DNA of 64,000 bases from Mycobacterium syngnathidarum (lineage in GTDB: Bacteria > Actinomycetota > Actinomycetes > Mycobacteriales > Mycobacteriaceae), in the NCBI RefSeq assembly GCF_001942625.1, contig NZ_MLCL01000089.1, positions 558,001-622,000 on the forward strand, in the 5' to 3' direction. Within the stretch, counting starts at the first letter, position 1; every line of letters begins with the position of its first letter. Below the pieces are notes generated by a model. It was not told where the DNA came from and searched no databases. It saw only the letters and a list, made by a program, of their open reading frames with translations. Positions 15,305 to 23,132 of the stretch are shown here, in pieces. A program made the translations under genes and the position numbers.

Positions 15305-16342
15305 TTGCTGACAAGCACTTTGCGCGCCGGAGATGACATCGACGACGACGTTGCCGTGGTGGTCTCGACCTCGGGTACCACCGGCAGGCCCAAAGGCGCG
15401 CTGCTGACCGCCGACGCGCTGCGGGCCAGTGCGACCGCCACCCACGCCCGGCTGGGCGGTGACGGACGTTGGCTGCTCGCCCTGCCCGTCTATCACATTG
15501 CGGGTCTGCAGGTTCTGGTGCGCAGTGCACTGGCCGGCACCGCACCCGTCAGCATCGGGGCGTCCTTCGACCCGAGTGAGTTGCCCTCCGCGGTGGCCGC
15601 TTTGGGCGGCGGCCGCCGCTATGCCTCGCTGGTGGCGGTGCAGCTGGACAAGGCCCTGCACCACCCGGCCGCCACGGAGGCACTGGCCGACCTCGACGCC
15701 GTGCTGATCGGCGGCGGGCCCATGCCGGCCGGGCTGGCCGAACGCGCGCAGGCCGCGGGGGTGAACGTGGTGCGCACGTACGGCATGAGCGAGACCGCGG
15801 GCGGCTGCGTGTACGACGGCGTGGCACTCGACGGTGTGAAGGTGCGTATCGCCGGAGCCGCCCCGGCGGCGACGTCAGGTGCCGATTCCCGCATCCTGCT
15901 CGGCGGGGCCACCGTGGCCAAGGGGTATCGCAACCCGGCCAACCCCGACCCGTTCGCCGAACCCGGCTGGTTCCGTACCGATGACCTTGGCGTCCTGGAT
16001 GATTCGGGAGTATTGCGGGTGTTGGGCCGGGTCGACGACGCCGTGAGTACCGGCGGCTTGACGGTGCTGCCACAGCTGGTCGAATCGGTGCTGGCCGACC
16101 ATCCGGCGATCGCTGACTGCGCGGTGTTCGGGGTGCCCGACGAGCGGCTCGGTCAGCGCGTGGTGGCCGCGCTGGTGCTCACCCCCGGCGCGTCGGCGCC
16201 TGGTGTGGCCGAGCTGCGCGCCCACGTGGCGCACACCCTCGATGCGACCGCGGCCCCGCGCGAGGTGCACATCGTCGACGAGTTGCCCCGACGCGGCATC
16301 GGCAAGATCGATCGGCGCGCATTGGCCGCCCGCTACAGCTGA
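15305..16342 (+). CDS. menE: O-succinylbenzoate-CoA ligase MenE; true start uncertain
   Basis: Adenylate-forming ligase that converts O-succinylbenzoate to its CoA ester, the substrate of MenB. The phosphate loop VVVSTSGTTGRPKGA is near residue 17 from the TTG at 15305, then LPVYHIAGL near 61, RTYGMSETAGGC near 155, GWFRTDDLGVLD near 220 and the C-terminal ELPRRGIGKIDRRAL with the catalytic lysine. The TTG start has no ribosome site and gives only 345 residues. Homologous-looking sequence continues upstream in frame (LRPVPVGAATDELLTILDEV and AILPVPAADERQ). However, no ATG, GTG or TTG exists between the in-frame stop at 15149 and 15305. An ATA at 15176 overlaps the preceding gene's TAG stop. 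The 5' limit given here is therefore a minimum. Confidence 0.85.
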   Translation: MLTSTLRAGDDIDDDVAVVVSTSGTTGRPKGALLTADALRASATATHARLGGDGRWLLALPVYHIAGLQVLVRSALAGTAPVSIGASFDPSELPSAVAALGGGRRYASLVAVQLDKALHHPAATEALADLDAVLIGGGPMPAGLAERAQAAGVNVVRTYGMSETAGGCVYDGVALDGVKVRIAGAAPAATSGADSRILLGGATVAKGYRNPANPDPFAEPGWFRTDDLGVLDDSGVLRVLGRVDDAVSTGGLTVLPQLVESVLADHPAIADCAVFGVPDERLGQRVVAALVLTPGASAPGVAELRAHVAHTLDATAAPREVHIVDELPRRGIGKIDRRALAARYS

Positions 16343-16357
16343 GCGGCGCACGCCCAA

Positions 16358-16428
16358 AACAACGCCGTGGCTCTCGCCCGCCCCGGATTACGACCACTGC
16401 GTTGTTCTCGCGGGAACCCCGCGAGAAC
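16358..16428 (+). terminator. Two overlapping hairpins after menE
   Basis: Hairpin A pairs 16358-16370 (AACAACGCCGTGG) with 16394-16406, one mismatch in 13. Hairpin B pairs GTTCTCGCGGG (16404-16414) with CCCGCGAGAAC (16418-16428), a perfect 11-bp stem with a 3-base loop. They share 16404-16406 and so compete at the base. B is the better terminator candidate for menE. Confidence 0.6.
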
Positions 16429-16483
16429 CCCCGCCGAAAACCGTGTCAGGAATTTCACTTGTCGGCTTGGGCATGATGGAGGC

Positions 16484-17098
16484 ATGCGTCGTGAAGTGAC
16501 CTCCGCAGATGAGCTGCGCGCCATCGTCGGGCAACCCACCGCAGCCGTCGCCAAGAAGGTGACCGACCGGCTGTCGGAGGCGCAGCAGGCCTGGCTCAAG
16601 CAGTCACCGCTGGGCTTCGTGGCGACCACCGATGCGCATGGCCGCGTCGACGTCTCTCCCAAAGGTGACCCGCCGGGCTTCGTCCAGATCATCGACGACA
16701 CCACGATCGCGATCCCGGAACGGCCGGGCAACCGGCGTGTCGACGGCTTCCTCAACGTGTTGCAACGCCCCCACGTAGGCACGGTGTTCGTCATCCCCGG
16801 CCGCGGTGACACCCTGAGGATCAACGGCACCGCCCGGATACTGTCGGACGCAGACTATTTCGATGCCATGGCCGTCGGCGGCAAGCAGCCGATCCTCGCG
16901 TTGGAAATCGCCATCGAGGAAGTGTTCTTCCACTGCCCCAAGGCATTCCTGCGCTCGGACGCGTGGAAGCCCGAGACCTGGGATCCGACGGCGGTGCCCT
17001 CGGTGGCCCAGATGGCCAAGGCGTTCAAACCCGATCAGAGTCAGGCCGAACTCGACGCGTATTACAGCGAGGACAACCTGCGCAAAGTCCTCTACTGA
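16484..17098 (+). CDS. PPOX-type FMN-dependent flavoprotein
   Basis: A 204-residue pyridoxamine-phosphate-oxidase-like protein of the longer FMN-binding type. LGFVATTDAHGRVDVSPKGD (residues 45-64) is the flavin-binding strand and loop, IPERPGNRRVDGFLNVLQ near 86 the second flavin contact region. HVGTVFVIPGRGDTLRINGT near 105 carries the dimer strands. The C-terminal third (VFFHCPKAFLRSDAWKP) is a family hallmark, with the Cys of FHCPKA. ATG at 16484 has GGAGG 4-8 bases upstream. Reaction unknown. Convergent with the GNAT gene, one base between stop codons. Confidence 0.86.
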   Translation: MRREVTSADELRAIVGQPTAAVAKKVTDRLSEAQQAWLKQSPLGFVATTDAHGRVDVSPKGDPPGFVQIIDDTTIAIPERPGNRRVDGFLNVLQRPHVGTVFVIPGRGDTLRINGTARILSDADYFDAMAVGGKQPILALEIAIEEVFFHCPKAFLRSDAWKPETWDPTAVPSVAQMAKAFKPDQSQAELDAYYSEDNLRKVLY

Positions 17099-17099
17099 A

Positions 17100-17963
17100 C
17101 TACTGCACCAATTCGGCCGGTTTCACCAGGACCGCCCGCGAGTAGAGCAGCTGGAAGCCGCGGCGCTGCACATTGTGCTGGGACTTCGAGCCGGGCGCCG
17201 TGGTCACCACGGCGATCTCGCATCCGGCCTCGGCGGCCTCATGCAGCCGGGCCGCCAGCAGTGCGGACTGCACCCCGCGGCGCCGGTAGGCCGGCGCCGT
17301 CGCAGCGCCGGCCAGCTGAGCGATCCCACCGGCCAGCCGCATCATCCCGCCACCGGCGACCACGCCGTCACACAGCGCGATATACGCTGTCGCCCCGGCT
17401 TTTTCCATGTCCCGCTCCGCCCGCTCGATGATGTCGGCCGGGAACTGCTCGTGGCTCAGCGGCCCCTCACCATCGGGATGGGCGAAGCCCTCGACCACGA
17501 CATTCACCCAGGCGCTGAGATCGTCGGCCCGGCGCACCTGCACGTCCGTCACCGGCGGGTGCTCGTCGCCCACCAGCGGGCGACCGAGCACGTTCTCGAA
17601 CTCTTCGAGGCGATAGCCGCGACCCGACAGCAATGCGGTGATCTCAGGGTCGGCCAGGTTGGACAGTTCCACCCGGGTCGCGCTGCCCCGAGCCGCGAAG
17701 ACCCGCTCGATCTCACCCAGCACGGCCTCGTCGGGCATCCCGTCGAAACCGAGGCCGACCACCTTGTTCATCGGCGAATCCGGCTCGGCGAAACAGGCAT
17801 AGCCGCCGGCCACCGGCAACACCAGCCCTTGAGCCCCGCGGTCGCCGGCAGCGTGCGTCGCCGCCGAAATCAGGTCGGCTTCGGCCTTCTCGATGCGCCG
17901 GGCCAGGTCAGCCCCGCAGAACAACTGATCCGAGTCGCGTTCTGAGTCACCTTTGATCACCAC
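17100..17963 (-). CDS. GNAT-family N-acetyltransferase
   Basis: A 287-residue protein: residues 1-130 are a variable N-terminal domain, and 135-287 form a GNAT fold that would transfer an acetyl group from acetyl-CoA. The pyrophosphate-binding motif A is AGAATAPAYRRRGVQSALL near residue 220, preceded by VVAGGGMMRLAGGIAQL and followed by the beta-strand/helix CEIAVVTTAPGSKSQHNVQR. RGFQLLYSRAVLVKP closes the fold. The acceptor is not deducible; an antibiotic, amine or protein is possible. Start at 17963 follows no obvious ribosome site. The upstream TetR gene reads in the same direction, ending 45 bases before it. Confidence 0.83.
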   Translation of the reverse strand: MVIKGDSERDSDQLFCGADLARRIEKAEADLISAATHAAGDRGAQGLVLPVAGGYACFAEPDSPMNKVVGLGFDGMPDEAVLGEIERVFAARGSATRVELSNLADPEITALLSGRGYRLEEFENVLGRPLVGDEHPPVTDVQVRRADDLSAWVNVVVEGFAHPDGEGPLSHEQFPADIIERAERDMEKAGATAYIALCDGVVAGGGMMRLAGGIAQLAGAATAPAYRRRGVQSALLAARLHEAAEAGCEIAVVTTAPGSKSQHNVQRRGFQLLYSRAVLVKPAELVQ

Positions 17964-18008
17964 ATGGATATTGTGCCCGCACAGGCATTTCCGAAACGTG
18001 AGTGTCGG

Positions 18009-18671
18009 TCAGCGAGGCGGCCCGGCCGGCTCCCAGGACTGCATCGCGATGTCGAGCGCTTCACTGTCGAGTGCTGCCACCGGAATGGATGACTGATCAG
18101 CGTGGTAGCGCATGCCCTCCAACACTATGGCCACATATCGGCGCCACAGGTCGGGATCGACGTTGCCGGCGAATTCACTCACCGTGCCGGACAACAGCCC
18201 GAGCAGTGGCATGTCGGTCGAGGACACCTCCGGGCGAAGGTGGCCGTCGCCCTGCGCCCGCTCAACCAGTTTGGTCAATACCGGGACGAGCCGCTCCTGG
18301 CAGGCCTTGACCCGGTCGCCGCCGTACGCCTTGCTGAACGCGATTTCCCGCAAGCCTCGGTCGGTCGCCGTGATCTCACACATGGCCTCGACGTACCACG
18401 CGAAGCCCTGCCACGAATCGTGATGTTGCAGTGCCGTTTCCGCCAGCGCGGTGAGCTGTTCCATGCCGTCCACGAAGATGGCCTCGATGAGCTCTTCCTT
18501 GGTGGCGAAGCGCCGGTAAACCGTGCCCACCCCGACGTTGGCGTGACGTGCCACGTCATTGAGTGTCGCCTCGAGACCTTTTTCGGCAAACAGCTCCCGC
18601 GCTGCGGTGAGCACTCGTTGCCGATTGCGCTCGGCATCCCTGCGCAACACGCGGCGTGTTTCCTCGGTCAT
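18009..18671 (-). CDS. TetR-family regulator, divergent from the mmpS-mmpL operon
   Basis: A 220-residue one-component repressor. The N-terminal HTH is clear (LFAEKGLEATLNDVARHA, then VGVGTVYRRFATKEELIEAI, residues 27-66), followed by an all-helical ligand and dimer domain with a TetR_C-type core. It is transcribed away from mmpS across a 188-base region that contains a perfect inverted repeat at 18701-18723, 30 bases upstream of its own start. The arrangement suggests autoregulation and control of the exporter operon, as in other mycobacterial MmpL systems. The ligand is unknown. Confidence 0.88.
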   Translation of the reverse strand: MTEETRRVLRRDAERNRQRVLTAARELFAEKGLEATLNDVARHANVGVGTVYRRFATKEELIEAIFVDGMEQLTALAETALQHHDSWQGFAWYVEAMCEITATDRGLREIAFSKAYGGDRVKACQERLVPVLTKLVERAQGDGHLRPEVSSTDMPLLGLLSGTVSEFAGNVDPDLWRRYVAIVLEGMRYHADQSSIPVAALDSEALDIAMQSWEPAGPPR

Positions 18672-18700
18672 ATCCCTGAAGCCTAAGTGATCGGGGTCAT

Positions 18701-18723
18701 AAGTGGATTGATCGTATCCACTT
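18701..18723. promoter_or_regulatory. Candidate TetR operator
   Basis: AAGTGGAT (18701-18708) and ATCCACTT (18716-18723) form a perfect 8-bp inverted repeat with a 7-base spacer in the TetR-mmpS intergenic region. It is the best palindrome there and of typical TetR operator size. Confidence 0.58.
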
Positions 18724-18859
18724 CTTACACTAACTTTACGCTCGAACTGCTAGGCCGCCTAACAGCTGGGCTGTCGCAAGCACATCGAAAGTCGGGAGGC
18801 CACACATTGACTGCAGTCCAGGCTCGGCAGCACGCCAAAACCCTCCACTCGCAGCCGCA

Positions 18860-19285
18860 ATGCTGAAGGTCATCCGCCGAATATGGCTCCCCGTGCTGAT
18901 CGTCGTCGCCATGGGCGCCGGCGTGCTGATCGTGACGAACGTGCGCAAGGTCTTCGGCGCCCATCCCGTCATCATCACCGACACCACCTCGGATAACGCC
19001 GAAGACTTCAACCCCAAGTTCGTGAAATACGAAATCTTCGGCACGGGCAACACTGCCGTCATCAACTACATGGACCTCGAAGGCAAACCCCAGCGCACCG
19101 GAACCGTGCCGCTGCCATGGACTCTGACGCTGCAAACCACATTGCCGTCGGTGCAGCCCAACATCATGGCCCAAGGCGACGGGGACAGCATCAGTTGCCG
19201 AGTCACAGTCGATGACGAGGTCAAAGAAGAGAGAACGGCTACTGGATTGAACGCACAAACCTTCTGCTTTGTGAAGGCAGCATGA
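18860..19285 (+). CDS. mmpS: MmpS-family accessory protein of an RND exporter
   Basis: A 141-residue membrane-anchored partner of MmpL transporters. One N-terminal helix (residues 8-27, [19 protein letters not shown]) is followed by a periplasmic beta-sandwich with the family elements [18 protein letters not shown] and [11 protein letters not shown] conserved Cys pair (SISCRV and TFCFVKAA) probably forms a disulfide. The stop overlaps the mmpL start by four bases (ATGA at 19282-19285), so translation is coupled. Transported substrate is not deducible from MmpS. The numbering of mycobacterial paralogues cannot be assigned here. Confidence 0.9.
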   Translation: MLKVIRRIWLPVLIVVAMGAGVLIVTNVRKVFGAHPVIITDTTSDNAEDFNPKFVKYEIFGTGNTAVINYMDLEGKPQRTGTVPLPWTLTLQTTLPSVQPNIMAQGDGDSISCRVTVDDEVKEERTATGLNAQTFCFVKAA

Positions 19286-22185
19286 GCGCGCCCACCGACG
19301 ACACACCGACCGACGCCATCGCGACGGGGCGCCACTCCGCCCCCAAACGCTCACCGATCCCACGGTTCATCCGGGTCTTCGCCCTGCCGATCATCCTGGC
19401 GTGGATCGTGATCGTGGCACTGCTCAACACCGTCGTGCCGCAACTCGAGGTCGTCGGGAAGATGCGCGCGGTGTCGATGAGCCCCAACGACGCGCCCTCG
19501 ATGATCGCCATCAAAGAGGTCGGCAAGAAGTTCCAGGAGTACGACACCAGCAGCTCGGTGATGGTGGTACTCGAAGGCGAGAAGCCGCTGGGCCTGCAAG
19601 CGCACATGTTCTACGACCAGATGGTGCGTGACCTGCGCGCTGACACCACCCATGTGCAGCACGTGCAGGACTTCTGGGGAGACACCCTGACCGCCAAGGG
19701 CGCCCAGAGCCGCGACGGCAAGGCCGCCTACGTGCAGGTCTACATCGCCGGTGACCAGGGCGAGACGCTGGCCAACGAGTCGGTCGAGGCGGTGCGGCGC
19801 ATCGCCACCGAAAGCCCCGCCCCCGACGGGGTGAAGGCCTATGTGACCGGATCCGCGGCATCCAGCACCGACCAGAACATCGTCGGTGACGAGAGCATGG
19901 AGCTGATCGAGCTCGTCACCTTCGGCGTGATCGCCGTCATGCTGCTCGGCGTCTACCGGTCGATCATCACCACACTGATCGTGCTGGTGATGGTGGTACT
20001 CGAATTGTCCGGCGCCCGTGGACTTGTCGCGCTATTGGGCTACCACAATTTCTTCGGTCTCACGACGTTCGCGACCAACATGCTGGTGACCTTGGCGATC
20101 GCCGCGGCCACCGACTACGCGATCTTCCTGATCGGCCGATATCAGGAAGCACGAAGAGCCGGCGAGGACAAGGAATCGGCCTACTACGACATGTTCGGTG
20201 GCACAGCCCATGTCGTGCTCGCCTCGGGTCTGACCATCGCAGGCGCGACGTTCTGCCTGCACTTCACCCGGCTGCCGTACTTCCAGACCATGGGAATCCC
20301 GCTGGCGATCGGAATGACCGTCGTGGTCGCCATGGCACTGACCCTCGGGCCGGCCGTCATCTCGGTGTTCGGCCGATTCGGCAAGATCCTCGAGCCCAAG
20401 CGGCACTCGAAATCCCGCGGATGGCACCGGGTCGGCACCGCCACCGTCCGGTGGCCGGGCGCAATCCTGGTGTGCGCCATCGTCGCCGCGTTGGTCGGCC
20501 TGCTCGCCCTGCCCGGCTACCACACCACCTACAACGACCGCATCTTCCTGCCTGAGGACGTCGGGACCAACGTCGGATACGACGCCGCATTCCGGCACTT
20601 CTCCCAGGCCAAGATGAACCCGGACCTGATGATGATCGAGGCCGACCGCGATCTGCGGAACCCGGCCGACTTCCTGGTGATCGACAAGATCGCCAAGGCC
20701 CTCAAGAGCGTGCACGGTATCGCCCAGGTGCAGACCATCACTCGTCCCGACGGCGATCCGATCAAGCACTCGACGATTCCCTACACGCTGGGCCAAAGCG
20801 GCACGACCCAGTTGATGAACAACGACTACGCGCAGACCAACCTGCAGAACATCCTCGACCAAGCCAACGACCTGCAGACCAGCATCGACTCGATGACCGA
20901 GATGATGAACATCCAGACCGAACTGGCCGCAGTGTCGCAGCGGATGGCCGACAAGATGAAGACGACCTCGGGTGACATGTCCGAAGTACGGGACCATCTG
21001 GCCGATTTCGACGATTTCTTCCGGCCGATCCGCAACTACTTCTACTGGGAGCCGCACTGCTTCGACATCCCGGTCTGCTGGTCCATGCGCTCGATCTTCG
21101 AAAGCCTCGACGGCATCAACACGATGTCCGACGACTTCCAGGATCTGGTTCCCGAGATGCAGCGCATGGCCGACCTGATGCCACGAATGGTGGCCGTGTT
21201 GCCGGCGCAGATCCAGACGATGAAGAACCAGAAGCAGATCCTGCTGAACCAGTACCAGGTGCAGAAGGCCCAGCAGGATCAGACCATGGCGATGCAGGAG
21301 ACCGCCACCGCCATGGGCGAAGCGTTCGACACGGCCAAGAACGACGATTCGTTCTACCTGCCGCCGGAAGCCTTCGAGACCGACGACTTCCAGCGGGGCC
21401 TCAAACTGTTCATGTCGCCCGACGGGCATGCAGTGCGGTTCACCATCATTCACCAGGGTGACCCGCTGACTCCGGAAGGCACCGCACGCATCGAACCGCT
21501 CAAGGTTGCCGCGGCCGACGCCATCAAGGGAACCCCGTTCGAGGGGGCCAAGATCTACCTCGGCGGCAGCTCGGCGACCTACCACGACATGCAGAAGGGC
21601 GCCGACTACGACCTGATCATCGTCGGCGCGGCGGCACTGATCCTGATCTTCATCATCATGTTGGTGCTCACCCGGGCCGTGGTGGCCTCCGCGGTGATCG
21701 TCGGCACGGTGGTGCTCAGTCTCGCCTCGGCCTTCGGACTGTCAGTGCTGCTGTGGCAGCACATCGTGGGCATACCGCTGCACTGGATGGTGATGCCGAT
21801 GTCGATCATCGTCCTGCTCGCCGTCGGCGCGGACTACAACCTGTTGCTGGTCTCACGAATAAAGGAAGAGATCCATGCCGGACTGAAGACCGGAATCATC
21901 CGGGCCATGGTCGGCACCGGCGCCGTGGTGACCTCCGCCGGCCTGGTCTTCGCGTTCACCATGGGATCGATGGCCGTCAGCAGTTTGATCGTCATCGGTC
22001 AGGTCGGCACGACCATCGGCCTAGGCTTGTTGTTCGACACTCTTGTGGTCCGGTCGCTGATGACCCCGTCGATCGCCACGCTGCTCGGCCGCTGGTTCTG
22101 GTGGCCACAGCGGGTTCGTCAGCGTCCGCTGCCGCAACCGTGGCCGAAACCCATCCAGCGCGACCCCGAGGAGACCCTGGCCTGA
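19282..22185 (+). CDS. mmpL: MmpL-family RND transporter (MmpL4/5-like)
   Basis: A 967-residue inner-membrane RND exporter driven by proton motive force. It has the usual two halves, each with a single helix, a periplasmic domain and five helices. The proton-relay Asp-Tyr pairs are [14 protein letters not shown] near residue 277 and [15 protein letters not shown] near 849. The second periplasmic region holds a long coiled-coil insertion, about residues 525-690, including [20 protein letters not shown] and the pair of Cys there. That insertion marks the MmpL4/MmpL5 type that exports siderophores in M. tuberculosis and glycopeptidolipid-type cargo in others. Cargo here is unproven. Next gene starts on the TGATG overlap at 22183. 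Confidence 0.93.
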   Translation: MSAPTDDTPTDAIATGRHSAPKRSPIPRFIRVFALPIILAWIVIVALLNTVVPQLEVVGKMRAVSMSPNDAPSMIAIKEVGKKFQEYDTSSSVMVVLEGEKPLGLQAHMFYDQMVRDLRADTTHVQHVQDFWGDTLTAKGAQSRDGKAAYVQVYIAGDQGETLANESVEAVRRIATESPAPDGVKAYVTGSAASSTDQNIVGDESMELIELVTFGVIAVMLLGVYRSIITTLIVLVMVVLELSGARGLVALLGYHNFFGLTTFATNMLVTLAIAAATDYAIFLIGRYQEARRAGEDKESAYYDMFGGTAHVVLASGLTIAGATFCLHFTRLPYFQTMGIPLAIGMTVVVAMALTLGPAVISVFGRFGKILEPKRHSKSRGWHRVGTATVRWPGAILVCAIVAALVGLLALPGYHTTYNDRIFLPEDVGTNVGYDAAFRHFSQAKMNPDLMMIEADRDLRNPADFLVIDKIAKALKSVHGIAQVQTITRPDGDPIKHSTIPYTLGQSGTTQLMNNDYAQTNLQNILDQANDLQTSIDSMTEMMNIQTELAAVSQRMADKMKTTSGDMSEVRDHLADFDDFFRPIRNYFYWEPHCFDIPVCWSMRSIFESLDGINTMSDDFQDLVPEMQRMADLMPRMVAVLPAQIQTMKNQKQILLNQYQVQKAQQDQTMAMQETATAMGEAFDTAKNDDSFYLPPEAFETDDFQRGLKLFMSPDGHAVRFTIIHQGDPLTPEGTARIEPLKVAAADAIKGTPFEGAKIYLGGSSATYHDMQKGADYDLIIVGAAALILIFIIMLVLTRAVVASAVIVGTVVLSLASAFGLSVLLWQHIVGIPLHWMVMPMSIIVLLAVGADYNLLLVSRIKEEIHAGLKTGIIRAMVGTGAVVTSAGLVFAFTMGSMAVSSLIVIGQVGTTIGLGLLFDTLVVRSLMTPSIATLLGRWFWWPQRVRQRPLPQPWPKPIQRDPEETLA

Positions 22186-22514
22186 TGAAACGCCTGATCA
22201 TTGCCCTGATGTTCGGTGCGGCAACAAGTCTCGCCGTGTCAGCACCGGCCTACGCCGATCCGGACACGGATTTCGCCAACGAGTTGCACACTTTCGGTAT
22301 CTATGGGCAGAAGGACTACAACGCCTGGATCGGCAAGATCATGTGCAAGCGGTTGCACAACGGCGTCGACCACAACGCCCAGGACTCAGTCGGTTTCGTC
22401 AAGAAGCAGCTGGACAAGGACAGCACCGACGCTCAGTCGTGGCAGTTCCTGGGTACCGCCATCAACTACTACTGCCCCGATCAGCGCTTCGTCTACGAAC
22501 AAGCCGCGCACTGA
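22185..22514 (+). CDS. Exported DUF732 protein in the mmp operon
   Basis: A 109-residue secreted protein. Residues 1-24 are a Sec signal peptide ending AYADPDTDF, with cleavage predicted after AYA. The mature part is a small helical DUF732 domain with two Cys (KIMCKRL and YYCPDQRF), probably a disulfide. Its ATG overlaps the mmpL stop by one base (TGATG), so it belongs to the same operon. DUF732 proteins are numerous in mycobacteria and uncharacterised. Placement suggests a periplasmic partner of the exporter, which is inference. Confidence 0.85.
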   Translation: MKRLIIALMFGAATSLAVSAPAYADPDTDFANELHTFGIYGQKDYNAWIGKIMCKRLHNGVDHNAQDSVGFVKKQLDKDSTDAQSWQFLGTAINYYCPDQRFVYEQAAH

Positions 22515-22530
22515 ACAACGTTGGAGCGAG

Positions 22531-22995
22531 ATGTTTAACCGCAAGAGTGTCAACAACCTGATCCGCACCGGCGTCGCGGCCTGCGCGGTCGCCGGCAGCC
22601 TGGCCGGGGCCGGCATCGCCGGGGCCGATGCCACCGACGACTACCCGATCCCCAACCGCATCCTCAAGACACCGTGCACCGCCGAGCAGATCATGGCCGC
22701 CGCCCGCGACGTCGAGCCCGTGTACTACGAGCGCTACATGATCGACTACAACAACAAGCCCGTCGCCGATCAGCAGGGCGCCCAGGACCGGATCCACTGG
22801 TTCTTCTCCATGGACTACGCCGGCCGCCGCCAGTACTCCGAGAACATGGCCACCAACGCCTTCTTCGAGAACATGTCCTGGCGCTGGCCGAACTGGGCCA
22901 AGCTGTTCTTCAACAACAAAGGCGTCGCGGCCAACACCACCGACGTCTGCCAGAACTACCCGCCCAACGACATGTCCGTCTGGAACTGGCACTAA
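22531..22995 (+). CDS. Exported DUF5078 protein, Rv0455c-like (siderophore-secretion factor family)
   Basis: A 154-residue protein with a signal peptide (residues 1-33, ending GIAGADATDD) and a mature domain. That domain matches my recollection of M. tuberculosis Rv0455c: DYPIPNRILKTPCTAEQ, VYYERYMIDYNNKP, HWFFSMD, LFFNNKGVAANTT, YPPNDMSVWNWH. Rv0455c is a periplasmic protein required for mycobactin/carboxymycobactin secretion with MmpS4/MmpL4 and MmpS5/MmpL5. The two mature Cys (TPCT, DVCQ) correspond to its reported disulfide. TTGGAGCGAG precedes the ATG. Here the gene is the fourth gene of an mmpS-mmpL operon instead of a separate locus, which directly ties the family to one exporter. Confidence 0.85.
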   Translation: MFNRKSVNNLIRTGVAACAVAGSLAGAGIAGADATDDYPIPNRILKTPCTAEQIMAAARDVEPVYYERYMIDYNNKPVADQQGAQDRIHWFFSMDYAGRRQYSENMATNAFFENMSWRWPNWAKLFFNNKGVAANTTDVCQNYPPNDMSVWNWH

Positions 22996-23023
22996 TCCGA
23001 GCCGGAGCCTCTGTCCACGGATA

Positions 23024-23041
23024 GCCGTTGGACCCAACGGC
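23024..23041 (+). terminator. Hairpin after the mmp operon
   Basis: GCCGTTGG (23024-23031) and CCAACGGC (23034-23041) form an 8-bp perfect stem with a 2-base spacer. A second short palindrome (GCGCGG/CCGCGC, 23045-23057) follows immediately. Together they likely stop transcription 29 bases after the DUF5078 gene. Confidence 0.5.
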
Positions 23042-23119
23042 GCCGCGCGGACCGCGCAAGTTCGGCGGTGCACCGCCCGCCGTCACCGAAACGTCAGAGA
23101 TGCCGGCATGCGGTCCGCC

Positions 23120-23125
23120 TAGGCT
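23120..23125 (+). promoter_or_regulatory. -10 element of the Rv0541c-like gene (leaderless)
   Basis: TAGGCT ends 7 bases before the ATG at 23133, with no ribosome site. Confidence 0.55.
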
Positions 23126-23132
23126 TGGGCCC

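Noticed and set aside
20032..21585. 517-codon minus-strand frame over mmpL
   Set aside because: mmpL is unmistakable on the other strand; the frame is rich in His, Gly and Val typical of antisense reading.
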